Part shown: positions 8,191-28,300 of the stretch, in pieces
Position numbering within the stretch: the stretch's first letter is position 1
How the letters are laid out: each line of letters opens with the position of its first letter
Source of the DNA: Streptomyces sp. R44
GTDB taxonomy: Bacteria; Actinomycetota; Actinomycetes; Streptomycetales; Streptomycetaceae
Direction of reading: 5' to 3'
NCBI RefSeq assembly: GCF_041053105.1
Contig: NZ_CP163444.1
Coordinates: 1,054,001-1,118,000 of the forward strand
DNA length: 64,000 bases
Program-made: the position numbers and the translations under genes
Notes under the pieces: generated by a model
Database searches by the model: none
What the model saw: only the letters and a program-made list of their open reading frames with translations
Told to the model about the DNA's origin: nothing

Positions 8191-8544
8191 ATGAGTGAGT
8201 TCGACATCTGGAACTACCGCCCCGGCACCGGGTACCGACAGGGCGTCGACCTCGTCGGCTACAAGGTCGAGGCCACCGACGGCGCCATCGGGAAGATCGA
8301 CAAGCACAGCGAGGAGGTCGGCTCGTCGCATCTGGTCGTCGACGTGGGCGTGTGGATCTTCGGCAGGCGGGTGCTCCTCCCCGCCGGGACCATCGAGCTG
8401 ATCGACACCGCCGAGGAGAAGGTGTACGTCGACCGCACGAAGGACCAGATCAAGGACGCCCCGGACTTCGACGAGGCGAAGTACTCCGGCGAGCCCACCT
8501 ATCTGGAGCAGTTCGCCCGGTACTACGGCCAGCCGCACATGTGA
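8191..8544 (+). CDS. PRC-barrel domain protein
   Basis: The 117-aa protein begins MSEFDIWNYRPGTGY and contains a PRC-barrel core near residues 20-80 (DLVGYKVEATDGAIGKID, then VVDVGVWIFGRRVLLPAG). The C-terminal 35 residues are acidic and aromatic (YLEQFARYYGQP). PRC-barrel proteins of this size occur widely in actinobacteria and are often stress-induced, but no specific role is established. The start follows a GGAGA-type ribosome site. The gene converges on the MFS transporter. Confidence 0.85.
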   Translation: MSEFDIWNYRPGTGYRQGVDLVGYKVEATDGAIGKIDKHSEEVGSSHLVVDVGVWIFGRRVLLPAGTIELIDTAEEKVYVDRTKDQIKDAPDFDEAKYSGEPTYLEQFARYYGQPHM

Positions 8545-8569
8545 GGGCGTCGGACGCGACGGGCGTGCG

Positions 8570-9790
8570 CTACCGGCCGCTCGACGCGCTCTCCCCCAGG
8601 GCCTGCTCCGCACTCTCCGTCCGGCGGTCGCGCCAGGCCGGGACGAGGGCCGTGAGCATCAGGGCTGCGGTGAGGGCGAAGGCCGACGGGTAGCCGGTGC
8701 GGGCCGCGAGGAGCCCGAAGCCGACGGCCCCGACGCCCATGCCCGCGTCGAAGGCGACGTTCCACAGGGCGCTGACGGTTCCGTAACCGGAGGCGGGGAC
8801 CCGCGCGTACATCAGGGTCAGGGTGGCGTTCTGGGTGACGCCGAAGCCGATCCCGAACACGGTGACGCCGATGACGACGGCGACCGGACTGCGGGTCAGG
8901 GCGGTGAGCAGCGTACCCCCGGCCGCGAGGGCGAGGCCGGGCAGGAGGAGGACGGCGGGACCGTGCCGGTCGCCGTGCCGGCCGGCCACCCAGCGGGCCG
9001 CCGTCGCCGCCGCGGACTGGGCGAACAGGGCCGTGGCGACGACACCCGCGGAGGCCGAGGGAACGGCGAGCGGGAGGAAGGTGACGAGGATCCCGGCGGC
9101 GAGGGCGCTGGCCGCGAAGACGAGAGTGGGCCGGAACAGCGCGGCGTTCCGCATCCCCGCCGTCACCCCGAGCACCCGTTCCGAGGCCGGTTCGCGGTCC
9201 GGCAGTCCCGGCACCGAGACGACGGCGGCCAGCGCGGCGACGGCTCCGGCGGCGAAGACCGGCCCGTACCCCACGTGCGCCGCCAGCCACACGCCCAGCG
9301 GCAGCGCCACCAGGGACGGGACTCCGGACACGATGCCGACGATCGCGAGGCCCTCGCCCCGGCGTTCGGCCGGGATGAGCGCGGCCGTCAGGGCGCCGCC
9401 CGCGACGACGGTGAAGGCGAAGCCCAGACCGCGCAGGACACAGACCGCCGTGATCCAGACGGGGCTCCCGGAGGCGGCGAGCGCGAAGGCGGGCGCGCCG
9501 AGGAGGACGAGTCCCGCCCCCAGCACGAGGCGGTAGCCGAAGCGGGCGACGAGCCGGGGAGTGGCCAGCTCGCCGCCGACGGTGGCGAGCATCAGGGCGC
9601 CCGTGGTGAGCCCGGCGGCATCGCCGTGGCCCCCGCCGGATTCCTCGGCGTAGAGGGGGACGACCGACAGGAGCAGATAGAAGCTCGTCGAGGCGCCGAT
9701 GATCGAGACGAAACGCAGCAGCAGCGGCCGCGTCACCAGGGGCGGCCGCGAACCGGCGCTCTCCGCCCGGGAGTTCAGCATCTTGGTCAC
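8570..9790 (-). CDS. MFS transporter
   Basis: The 406-aa protein has about twelve hydrophobic helices and the loop 2-3 pattern of major facilitator proteins (ATPRLVARFGYRLVLGAG), plus a central cytoplasmic loop near residues 195-215 (LPDREPASERVLG). It probably exports a small molecule by proton exchange. The start shown is GTG 9790; a downstream ATG (MLNSRAES) is also possible. It is divergent from a MocR-type regulator with only 46 bp between them, so it is likely that regulator's target. Confidence 0.85.
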   Translation of the reverse strand: MTKMLNSRAESAGSRPPLVTRPLLLRFVSIIGASTSFYLLLSVVPLYAEESGGGHGDAAGLTTGALMLATVGGELATPRLVARFGYRLVLGAGLVLLGAPAFALAASGSPVWITAVCVLRGLGFAFTVVAGGALTAALIPAERRGEGLAIVGIVSGVPSLVALPLGVWLAAHVGYGPVFAAGAVAALAAVVSVPGLPDREPASERVLGVTAGMRNAALFRPTLVFAASALAAGILVTFLPLAVPSASAGVVATALFAQSAAATAARWVAGRHGDRHGPAVLLLPGLALAAGGTLLTALTRSPVAVVIGVTVFGIGFGVTQNATLTLMYARVPASGYGTVSALWNVAFDAGMGVGAVGFGLLAARTGYPSAFALTAALMLTALVPAWRDRRTESAEQALGESASSGR

Positions 9791-9836
9791 ACGAGGACGC
9801 TAGGGGCGGGGCGGCTCGTGGGTAAGATCCGATTCC

Positions 9837-11255
9837 ATGCCTCTGGAGTGGTCCGGTCTGTCGCCCGAGCTGCTCCTCGTCGTCGACCGGGACAGCGGCG
9901 AGCCGCTGCGGTCCCAGCTGGAACTGGGGCTGCGCGACGCGATCCGGACCGGGCGGCTCGGGGTCGGCGAACGGCTGCCGTCCTCCCGTGAACTGGCGCG
10001 GATGCTCGGGGTGTCCCGCGGGCTCGTGCAGGAGTGCTACGCCCAACTCCAGGCCGAGGGCTACCTCGTGACACGCGTCGGATCCGCCACCCGGGTCGCC
10101 ACCGGCGCGGGGACACCGCCGGCGCCCTCGTCACCGCCCCCGGCCCCCGCCCGTCTCATGGCCGACTTCACCTGGGGCGTCCCGGACCTGGCCGGCTTCC
10201 CGCTGGCGGACTGGCTGTGGGCCACGCGCGAGGCGGCACGCGCCATGCCGGCCTCGGCGCTCGGCTACGGGGACCCGCGCGGCAGTGCGGAGCTGCGCGA
10301 GGTCCTCGCCGGATATCTGCGGCGCGTGCGCGCGGCCGCGGCGGATCCGGAACGGATCGTGGTCTGCTCCGGCTACGCCCAGGGCCTCGGTCTCGCCCTG
10401 CGCGCCCTGGCCGGGACGGGCGTCCGCACGGTGGCGTACGAGGACCCGGGCTCGCCGGCCGCGGTCTCCGCCGCCGCGTCCTCGGCGGGCATGGCGGCGG
10501 TGCCCGTGCCGGTCGACGAACTCGGCATCGATGTGCGGGCACTTGACGCGACCGGTGCCCGCGCCGTCGTCGTGACCCCCGCCCACCAGTGGCCCACCGG
10601 TGTCGCCCTGGCACCCGAGCGGCGGGTCGCGCTGATCGAGTGGGCCAGGCGCCGGGACGCGGTGATCATCGAGGACGACTACGACGCCGAGTTCCGCTAC
10701 GACCGGGTGCCGGTGGGCGCCCTGCAGGGGCTCGCCGCCGACCGGGTGATCTCCCTGGGCACGGTGAGCAAGTCCCTCGCGCCGGCGCTGCGCATCGGCT
10801 GGATGCTCTGTCCGGCCGCGCTCGCGGGGACGATCGTCGAGCACAAGCTGCGGAGCGACCGCGGGTCGCCCACCCTGGACCAGCTCGCCCTGGCGGGACT
10901 GATCGAGTCCGGACGCTTCGACCGGCACCTGCGCCGGATGCGGGCGACCTACGCGGCCCGGCGTACGGCTCTGGTGGCGGCGCTCGCCGAGCACGCCCCC
11001 GAGGTCGGGGTGACCGGCCTGGCGGCGGGCTTCCACGCGGTCGCCCACCTCCGGGGGCCGGCCGACGAGCGGACCCTCGTCGCCGCGGCCCGCGCACGCT
11101 CCGTCGGCCTGTACGGCATGAGCGCCTGCCGCGCCCCGCGCACGAGCGCGCCGGTGCCGGGGCCCGTGCGGCTGGTCCTGGGCTTCGGCAACGTCGGCGA
11201 GCGTGCCATCACGGCGGGCGTCGCGGCGGTCGGCGACCTGCTCCGGGGCAGGTAG
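9837..11255 (+). CDS. MocR-type GntR/aminotransferase regulator
   Basis: The 472-aa product has an N-terminal winged helix of GntR type (residues about 15-85, SRELARMLGVSRGLVQECYAQ) joined to a fold-type I aminotransferase domain. The latter has the conserved aspartate region IEDDYDAEFRYDR and the PLP-binding lysine in GTVSKSLAPALRIGWM. MocR proteins sense PLP or amino-group ligands and regulate neighbours. Divergence from the MFS gene suggests control of that transporter. No aminotransferase metabolism genes are adjacent. Confidence 0.9.
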   Translation: MPLEWSGLSPELLLVVDRDSGEPLRSQLELGLRDAIRTGRLGVGERLPSSRELARMLGVSRGLVQECYAQLQAEGYLVTRVGSATRVATGAGTPPAPSSPPPAPARLMADFTWGVPDLAGFPLADWLWATREAARAMPASALGYGDPRGSAELREVLAGYLRRVRAAAADPERIVVCSGYAQGLGLALRALAGTGVRTVAYEDPGSPAAVSAAASSAGMAAVPVPVDELGIDVRALDATGARAVVVTPAHQWPTGVALAPERRVALIEWARRRDAVIIEDDYDAEFRYDRVPVGALQGLAADRVISLGTVSKSLAPALRIGWMLCPAALAGTIVEHKLRSDRGSPTLDQLALAGLIESGRFDRHLRRMRATYAARRTALVAALAEHAPEVGVTGLAAGFHAVAHLRGPADERTLVAAARARSVGLYGMSACRAPRTSAPVPGPVRLVLGFGNVGERAITAGVAAVGDLLRGR

Positions 11256-11320
11256 ACGGCCCTTCGCCGACCGTCGGCCCGGGGCCTCGGAGCGGTTCGA
11301 AAAAAACTTCGGCGCGAGGC

Positions 11321-11345
11321 GAATCCTCTCGGGACCTCCCCGTCT
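11321..11345 (+). promoter_or_regulatory. Candidate ECF promoter for the sigma operon
   Basis: GAATC at 11321 and CGTCT at 11341 have ECF-like -35 and -10 sequences with spacing of about 15 bp. They lie 55-80 bp upstream of the 29-aa peptide gene, which is followed by an ECF sigma gene. An A7 run at 11300-11306 precedes them. Autoregulation would be typical for ECF loci; this is pattern-based only. Confidence 0.3.
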
Positions 11346-11399
11346 CTTATGTGTGTACCGGCCGAACGGGCCGGACCGAATCGGGAGGAAACAGCAATT

Positions 11400-11489
11400 A
11401 TGGTCACTGCCCTCATCGTCGTCGGCGTGGTGCTCGTGGGTGCGTGCAGCTGGCACCTGATGCGGCGCTTCAACAAGAGCCGAAGCTGA
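11400..11489 (+). CDS. 29-aa membrane peptide
   Basis: ATG 11400 is preceded by a near-perfect ribosome site (GGGAGGAA). The product has one hydrophobic helix (MVTALIVVGVVLVGACSWHL) followed by the basic tail MRRFNKSRS, giving a probable N-out single-pass peptide. It lies 41 bp upstream of the ECF sigma gene and in the same direction, so it probably shares the transcript. Function unknown; the strong ribosome site and defined membrane topology support a real gene. Confidence 0.6.
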   Translation: MVTALIVVGVVLVGACSWHLMRRFNKSRS

Positions 11490-11530
11490 CCAGCGCCTGC
11501 GCGCGGGGCGCCTTCCGGTATGAGTAGCGC

Positions 11531-12130
11531 ATGAACCAACGCTTCCCCTGGCCTGACGAGCGGCTGATCAAGGCCGCTCAGGACGGCGACGTCACGTCGC
11601 TCACCACCGTCGTCATGGAATCGCAGCCGCATGTGCGCAAGTTCGCCATATCGCTGTGCGCCTCGCCGCAGGACGCGGAGGACGCGGCACAAGAGGCGCT
11701 GATCATCCTGTACCGGAAGATCGGCACCTTGCGGGCCACCGGCGCGCTCGCCTCCTGGATGTTCCGGATCGTGCGCAACGAGTGCCTCCGGCAGGTACGG
11801 CTGCTCGTCGCCCGACGTGACGAAGTACCGACCGAACCGGAGGCGAGCGCGGAGCCGTCCGCCGAGGAGGCGGTGCTGTACCGGCTGGAGGTGGAGCGGA
11901 TCGCGGCCGCGGTCAGCGCCCTTCCCCGTGACCAGCGACAGGTCCTGATCATGCGGGACGTCCAGGGCCTGCCCGGCAAGACCGTCGCTCACACGCTCGG
12001 CCTGAGCACCGCGGCCATGAAGTCGCGGCTGCACAGGGCACGCGCGGCGCTGCGTCACGCGCTGGAAGCGACCGACCAGGCACCAGATCAGGCCATCGAC
12101 CGACCAGTCGAAGGAGACTCACGACCATGA
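11531..12130 (+). CDS. ECF-type RNA polymerase sigma factor
   Basis: The 199-aa protein has sigma region 2 near residues 25-95 (SPQDAEDAAQEALIILYRKI, WMFRIVRNECLRQVR) and region 4 near 125-180 (LPRDQRQVLIMRDVQGLPG, then TLGLSTAAMKSRLHRARAAL). The two regions are joined by an acidic, alanine-rich linker. Its stop overlaps the start of the next gene as ATGA. No classical ZAS-domain anti-sigma factor is present; the downstream Cys-containing membrane protein is the only obvious candidate partner. Its own ribosome site is weak, so coupling to the upstream peptide is plausible. Confidence 0.88.
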   Translation: MNQRFPWPDERLIKAAQDGDVTSLTTVVMESQPHVRKFAISLCASPQDAEDAAQEALIILYRKIGTLRATGALASWMFRIVRNECLRQVRLLVARRDEVPTEPEASAEPSAEEAVLYRLEVERIAAAVSALPRDQRQVLIMRDVQGLPGKTVAHTLGLSTAAMKSRLHRARAALRHALEATDQAPDQAIDRPVEGDSRP

Positions 12131-12486
12131 AGACCGTGAACATCGTGAAGCCCCCCGAGGGCGTGCAGTCCCCGGTGACCGCACCGTCCGCGACCCGGGC
12201 CGCCGCGCCGTCCGCGGCGCCGAACTTCGCGAGCAAGTCCGTCCCGCGCCACCTGGCGCGCGGCGTCATCGGCTTCGGGCTGATCATCGGCTCGATCGCC
12301 ATGGTGCCCGTCGCCGGCCCGGCCACCCTGCTCGCGGCCCCGCTGGCACTGATCGCCTTCAAGGGCTGCCCCACCTGCTGGATGGTCGGCCTGGCGCAGA
12401 CCATCTCCCGGGGCCGCCTGGAGCGCCAGTGCGTGGACGGCGTCTGCACCCTCACCAAGGCACACCCGGCGGCGAAGCACGACTGA
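12127..12486 (+). CDS. Small Cys-containing membrane protein (DUF2892-like)
   Basis: The 119-aa protein starts with a strong AAGGAGA ribosome site and overlaps the sigma gene by 4 bp. After an Ala/Pro-rich N-terminus come one or two hydrophobic segments (GVIGFGLIIGSIAMVPVAG, LLAAPLALIAF), then GCPTCWMVGL and a second cysteine pair in ERQCVDGVCTL. The helix pair followed by a Cys-Pro motif resembles the DUF2892 tail of YgaP-like proteins. The four cysteines could bind metal or sense redox state, and the position behind an ECF gene suggests a sigma-linked sensor; both points are inference. Confidence 0.55.
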   Translation: MKTVNIVKPPEGVQSPVTAPSATRAAAPSAAPNFASKSVPRHLARGVIGFGLIIGSIAMVPVAGPATLLAAPLALIAFKGCPTCWMVGLAQTISRGRLERQCVDGVCTLTKAHPAAKHD

Positions 12487-12526
12487 AACCGCCCCCGGCT
12501 TCCGGCCTCCTGCCCCGGCCTGATCT

Positions 12527-12556
12527 CCACCCTCCCGAAAGACGTCCGGAGGGTGG
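12527..12556 (+). terminator. Hairpin terminator after the ECF operon
   Basis: CCACCCTCC at 12527-12535 pairs with GGAGGGTGG at 12548-12556 around a 12-nt loop, 41 bp after the stop of the Cys-containing protein. It separates the sigma operon from the PKS promoter region. No U-tract is present, as is common in actinomycetes. The rest of 12487-12798 (312 bp) holds only the PKS promoter and leader. Confidence 0.6.
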
Positions 12557-12691
12557 TGTCACCGGGACCGGAGGCCTCGGCCATGCCCATTTCACACGTA
12601 TGAGACGACCGTCTCATCGAGCCTGCGCAAGAGCCCCCCGGACTATCCGTCACATTCGTTTTGCATACCAACTCGCCGTCCTGGCCATTGG

Positions 12692-12720
12692 TTTACGGAG
12701 CGCCGCCTCGGTGCTAGGGT
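12692..12720 (+). promoter_or_regulatory. Candidate HrdB-type promoter of the PKS operon
   Basis: TTTACG at 12692-12697, a 17-bp spacer and TAGGGT at 12715-12720 fit a vegetative (HrdB) Streptomyces promoter; TAGGGT is a good -10. Transcription would begin near 12727, giving a leader of about 70 nt before ATG 12799. The region 12640-12695 is unusually AT-rich for the window (for example cgttttgcatacc), as promoter regions are. A strong GGGGGGAG ribosome site lies at 12782-12789. Confidence 0.5.
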
Positions 12721-12798
12721 CCGAAACGAGATTGAGACGGGCAGGGCCGCTGAGTCGGCAACGCCGTTGATCGTGCTTCACGGGGGGAGCAGAACACT

Positions 12799-22206
<9,408 letters not shown>

Positions 22207-22260
22207 TCCGACGTCCGCGAAGCCGGACCCTCACCCCTCTCATCCTGTTCGCCGCGGCGC

Positions 22261-22280
22261 GGCGTGCCCCCGGGCACGCC
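22261..22280 (+). terminator. Hairpin between the two PKS genes
   Basis: GGCGTGCCC at 22261-22269 pairs with GGGCACGCC at 22272-22280, and the adjacent GCCCGGGC is self-complementary. It lies in the 142-bp gap between PKS1 and PKS2. It may attenuate or stabilise the polycistronic message rather than end it; the same-strand arrangement and matched docking domains imply co-expression. Confidence 0.4.
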
Positions 22281-22348
22281 GCCCGGGCAGCCATGCCCGG
22301 AAATCCGCGCGCGCACGGCTCCACCACGTCTACGGGGGCTTCACCACC

Positions 22349-25300
22349 ATGACAACAACGGACAACGACAAGCTCGTCGCCTACCTCAAGCGCCTCACCG
22401 TCGACCTCCACCAGTCCCGGCAGCGGGTCCGTGAACTGGAGGCCGGGACCAACGATCCGATCGTGATCGTCGGCATGGGCTGCCGGTTCCCGGGCGGCGT
22501 GGACTCGCCCGAGGCGCTGTGGCGCGTCGTCGCCGAGCAGCGCGACGTCATCTCGGGTCTGCCGACCGACCGGGGCTGGGACCTCGACGGCCTCTACCAC
22601 CCCGACCCGGACCACTCCGGGACGTCGTACGTGCGCGACGGCGGCTTCCTGCACGGCGCCGCCGAGTTCGATCCGGCGTTCTTCGGGATCTCGCCGCGCG
22701 AGGCCCTGTCGATGGACCCGCAGCAGCGGCTGCTCCTCGAAGTGTCGTGGGAGGCCCTGGAGCGGGCCGGCATCACGCCCGGTGCGCTGCACGGCACGTC
22801 GACGGGCGTGTTCCTCGGAGCCATCGCCCAGGAGTACGGGCCGCGGCTCGGCGAGGCGAGCGCGGCCGCCACCGGGTTCGGGCTCACCGGTACGACGTCG
22901 AGCGTGGCCTCGGGCCGCGTCGCCTACACCCTGGGCCTGCAGGGCCCGGCCCTCACGGTCGACACGGCGTGCTCGTCGTCGCTGGTCGCGCTGCACCTGG
23001 CGGTCAACGCCCTGCGGTCCGGCGAGTGTTCGCTGGCGCTGGCCGGCGGTGTGACGGTCATGTCGACACCGGGCATCTTCGTCGAGTTCTCCCGCCAGAA
23101 GGGGCTCGCTCCCGACGGCCGGTGCAAGTCGTTCTCCGCGGACGCGGACGGCACGGCGTGGGCCGAGGGCGTCGGTGTCCTGGTCGTCGAGCGGCTGTCG
23201 GACGCCCGGCGCCTGGGCCACAAGGTCCTTGCCGTGGTGGCCGGTTCGGCCGTGAACCAGGACGGCGCCTCCAACGGCCTCACCGCGCCCAGCGGCCCCG
23301 CGCAGGAGCGCGTCATCCGGGCCGCCGTACAGGACGCCGGGGTGCCCTTCTCCGGAGTCGACGCCGTCGAGGCGCACGGCACGGGCACGGTGCTCGGCGA
23401 CCCGATCGAGGCACAGGCGCTCCTCGCCACGTACGGCAAGGAGCGCGACGGGCAGCCCCTGATGCTGGGCTCCCTCAAGTCCAACCTGGGGCACTCCCAG
23501 GCGGCCGCCGGTGTCGGCGGCGTCATCAAGATGGTCATGGCGCTGCGCAACGCCGAACTGCCCGCCTCGCTGAACGTCAGCAGGCCGAGCGAGCTGGTCG
23601 ACTGGGCCAACGGCGGCGTCGAGGTGCTCACCGCGCCGCGCCCGTGGCCCGCCGAGGAGGGCAGGGTCCGGCGCGCCGGCGTGTCGTCGTTCGGCATCAG
23701 CGGCACCAACGCCCACGTCATCCTCGCGGAAGCCCCCGTCGAGCAGCCGGCCGAGGCGGCCGAGGAGGCGACGCCGGACGGCTCCTTGGAGGGTTCGGGA
23801 CTGCCGTGGATGGTCTCGGCGCGTACGGCGGACGCGCTGGCCGAGGCGGCCGGGCAGCTGGCCGCGTACGTACGGGAACGGCCCGAGCTCACCGCGGCCG
23901 ACGTGGCGCTCTCCCTCGCCGTCGGCCGCTCCGCCTTCGAGTCCCGGGCCGTGGTCTCCGGCGCCGACGGGCGGGACGGGCTGCTGGCCGGTCTGGACGC
24001 CCTGGCCTCCCGGGAGGTCGACGGCGAGAACGGCGTGTCCCCCTCCCGCGCCGTGTTCGTCTTCCCGGGTCAGGGTTCGCAGTGGGTCGGCATGGCCACG
24101 GCCCTGCTCGACTCCTCGCCGGAGTTCGCGCGGGTCATCGCCGAGTGCGAGACGGCCCTCGCGCCGTTCGTGGACTGGTCCCTCACCGCCGTCCTGCGCG
24201 ACGAGGACGGCGCCCCCGGCCTCGACCGGGTCGACGTCGTCCAGCCCGCCTCCTGGGCCATGATGGTCGGCCTCGCCGCCCTCTGGCGTGCCGCCGGTGT
24301 GAACCCGGTCGCCGTGGTCGGTCACTCGCAGGGCGAGATCGCCGCCGCGGTCGTCGCGGGCGGCCTGTCCCTGCAGGACGGCGCCCGCGTCGTCGCCCTG
24401 CGCTCCAAGGCCCTCCGCGTCCTGTCCGGCGGCGGAGGCATGGCCTCCCTGAAGGTCCCCGAGGACAAGGCCGAGGAACTGCTGGCGCCATGGAACGGGC
24501 GCATCTCCGTCGCGGCGGCCAACGGCCCCTCCTCGACCGTGGTCGCCGGCCGGCCCGAGGCCCTGGACGAGCTCCTCGCCCAGTGCGAGGCCTCCGGCCT
24601 GTGGGCACGCCGCATCCCCGTGGACTACGCCTCCCACTCCGCCCACGTCGACGAGATCCAGGACACCCTCGCCCACGAGCTGAAGGACGTCCGCCCGCAG
24701 TCCGGCCGCATCGCCTTCCACTCCACCGTCACCGGTGGCGTACTCGACACCGCCGAGCTCGACGGGGCCTACTGGTTCCGCAACCTGCGCAGCAAGGTGC
24801 GCCTCGCCGAGGTCGTCGAGCAACTGGCCGCCCCCGACGTCGTCTTCGTCGAAGTCAGCGCCCACCCCGTCCTCGTCTCCGGCATCACCGAAACCCTCGC
24901 CGACACCGGCGCCGTCGTCGGCACACTCCACCGCAACACCGGCGAACTCACCCGCTTCGTCGAATCCGCCGCCGAGGCCTGGTCCCACGGCGTCACCATC
25001 GACTGGCCGACCGTCCTCCAGGCCTACCGCGCCCACGCCGTGGAACTGCCCTCGTACCCCTTCCAGCGGCAGCGCTACTGGCTGGAGCCCGAACCCGCCT
25101 CCACCGACGCCCGCGGACTCGGCCTGGCCTCGGCCGGGCACCCGCTGCTCGGCGCCGTGGTCGAGCTGGTCGAGGAGGACCGGCTGGTCTACACGGGCCG
25201 TCTCGCGCTCGACACCCAGCCGTGGCTCGCCGATCACGCCGTACAGGGCACCGTCCTGCTGCCCGGCACCGCGTTCCTCGAACTCGCCATGGCCGTGGGC

Positions 25301-28300
25301 GCGCGGGTGGGCTGGCGACGGCTCGCCGAGCTGACCCTCCAGGCGCCCCTGCTGCTCCCGGCCGACGAAGCCGTACAGCTCCGGGTGACCCTCGAACCGC
25401 CGGCCGCGAACGGGCAGCGGGAGCTTGCCGTGCACTCCCGGCCGCAGGACGCCGACACGGGCGTCCCGTGGACGCGGCACGCCGCGGCGACCCTCGAACT
25501 CGACGACGAGTCCGCGGACTTCGACCTCGTCGAGTGGCCGCCCCCCGGCGCCCACGAGATCGACGTCGAGAGCCGCTACGACACCCTCTCCGAGGCGGGC
25601 TACGACTACGGCCCGGCCTTCCAGGGCCTGCGCGCCGCCTGGCGCTCCGGCCGCGACGTCTACGCCGAGGTCGCCCTGCCGGCCGAGCTGGACGCCACGG
25701 CCTTCGGCGTGCACCCGGCGGTCCTCGACGCGGCCCTGCACGCGGTCGGCCTGCTCCGCGAGGACGGCGGCACCGTCCTGCCCTTCTCCTGGTCCGGTGT
25801 CCGCCGCTACACCGAGGGCGCCGACGCCCTGCGGGTGTGGCTGAGCCCGCGGGGCGACGGGGTGGCCCTGCGCGTCACCGACGCCTCGGGGAAGCCCGTG
25901 CTGTCCGCCGGTTCCGTCACGATGCGGCCGTTCACCGCCGACCTGGCCGCCGGGCGCGGCACCGACTCGCTGTTCCGTGTCGAGTGGCAGCCGGTCCCCG
26001 CCGGCACGGCCGACGCCGAGGTGTGCCTGGTCGCTGATCTGGCCGACGTACCGGACGCGGTGCCGCAGGTCGTCGCCGTCCGATGTCCCGGCACCGACCG
26101 ATGTCCGGACACGTCGCAGGACTCCGACAGCACCGGAGCCGATCTCGCCGGGGCCGCCCATCGGGCGGCGCGCTGGGCGCTCGCACTGGTCCAGGAGTGG
26201 CTGGCCGATGCACGCTTCGCCGGCTCCCGCCTGCTGGTGCTGACCGACGGCGCCGCGGGCCCCGAGGTCGACAGCCCCGCCCAGGCCACCGTGTGGGGCC
26301 TGATCAGGACCGCCCAGTCCGAACACCCGGACCGTTTCGCCCTGCTGGACACGGACGAGGCGCACGACGCCGGGACCGTGCCCGGGGCCGTGCTCACCGA
26401 GCCGCAGCTCGCCCTGCGAGCGGGCGCGCTCCTCGCCCCGCGGCTCGTCCGGCACACGTCCGTCGCCGATCCGACCGGTGGCACCCCGCTCGACCCGGAC
26501 GGCACCGTGCTCGTCACCGGCGGCACCGGCGTGCTCGGCGCCTCGGTCGCCCGGCACCTGGTCACCGAGCACGGCGCCCGACGCCTGCTCCTGGTCAGCC
26601 GGCGCGGCGCCGACGCACCCGGAGCCGAGGAACTCGCCGCCGAACTGTCGGAGTCGGGTGCCGAGGTCACTCTCGCCGCCTGTGACACCGCCGACCGTGA
26701 CGCGCTCGCCCGGCTCCTGGACGGCGTCCGGCTCACGGCCGTCGTCCACACCGCGGGTCTGCTCGACGACGGCGTCGTCGAGTCGCTGACCGCGGACCGG
26801 CTCGCGGCGGTCCTCCGCCCCAAGGTGGACGCCGCCGCGCACCTCGACGAACTGACCGCCGACCACGACCTCGCGGCCTTCGTCCTCTTCTCCTCGGTGG
26901 CGGGCGTGCTCGGCAACCCGGGCCAGGCCAACTACGCCGCCGGCAACGTCTTCCTCGACGCGCTCGCCGCGCGCCGCCGGGCCGCCGGCCGCCCCGCGAC
27001 CTCGCTCGCCTGGGGCCTGTGGGCCGAACGCACCGGCCTGACCGGCCACTTGGACGACGACACCCTCTCGACGCGCGGCATCGCGCCGCTCTCCACCGAG
27101 CAGGGCCTCGAACTCCTCGACCGGGCGCTCGCCGACGACCACGCCGTGCTCGTACCGGCCCGCCTCGACCCGGCCTCGCTGCGCTCCGACGCCCTCGCCG
27201 GAACCCTGTCCCCGCTGCTCCGCTCCCTGGTACGGGTCCCCCAGCGGCGCTCCGGCGAGTCCGGCATGCGCCGCAAGCTCGGCAGGATGTCCGAGGACGA
27301 GGGCCGCCGCCTGCTGCTCGACGTCGTGCGCGCCCAGCTCGCCGCGGTCATCGGCAGCCAGTCGACGGACGGGATCGACCCGGACCAGCCGTTCAAGAGC
27401 TTCGGCATCGACTCGCTCCTCGCGGTGCAGCTGCGCAACCGCCTCAACTCCGCGACCGGTCTCCGGCTCCCGGCCACGCTGGTCTTCGACCACCCGACGC
27501 CGGCCGCCGTCGTGGACTTCACGCTCGCGCTCGCCCGGGAACGTGCCGAGAGCGCCCCCGCGCAGCCCGTCACGGCCGTCGCCCCTCGGACGGACGACGA
27601 CCCGATCGTGATCGTCGGCATGGGGTGCCGCTTCCCCGGCGGGGTGGACTCGCCCGAGGCACTGTGGCGCGTCGTCGCCGAACAGCGCGATGTGATCTCG
27701 GAGTTCCCGGCCGACCGCGGCTGGGACCTGGACGGCCTCTTCCACCCCGACCCGGACCACTCCGGGACCTCGTACGTCCGGCACGGCGGGTTCCTCCACG
27801 AGGCCGCCGAGTTCGACCCCGCCTTCTTCGGGATCTCGCCGCGCGAGGCGCTCGCGATGGACCCGCAGCAGCGACTGCTGCTCGAAGTGTCGTGGGAGGC
27901 CCTGGAGCGGGCGGGCATCACGCCCGGCTCGCTGCACGGCAGTGACACCGGGGTGTTCGCCGGGGTGATGTACCACGACTACGGCGGTGGCGGCCGGCTT
28001 CCGGAGGAGGCCGAGGGCCACTTCCTGACCGGCACCGCCGGCAGTGTCGCCACCGGCCGGGTGGCCTACACGCTCGGCCTCCACGGCCCGGCCCTGACGG
28101 TCGACACGGCGTGCTCGTCGTCGCTCGTGGCGCTGCACCTCGCGGTCCGTGCCCTGCGGTCGGGCGAGTGCTCGCTCGCCCTGGCGGGCGGCGCCGCTGT
28201 GATGTCCACGCCCCACACCTTCATCGAGTTCTCGCGGCAGCGGGGCCTCGCCACCGACGGCCGCTGCAAGTCGTTCTCGGCGGACGCGGACGGCACGGCC

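Noticed and set aside
8570..9790. MFS transporter as the export pump of the PKS-NRPS product
   Set aside because: It is paired with its own divergent MocR regulator and separated from the cluster by a sigma operon and a terminator, so there is no evidence for membership.
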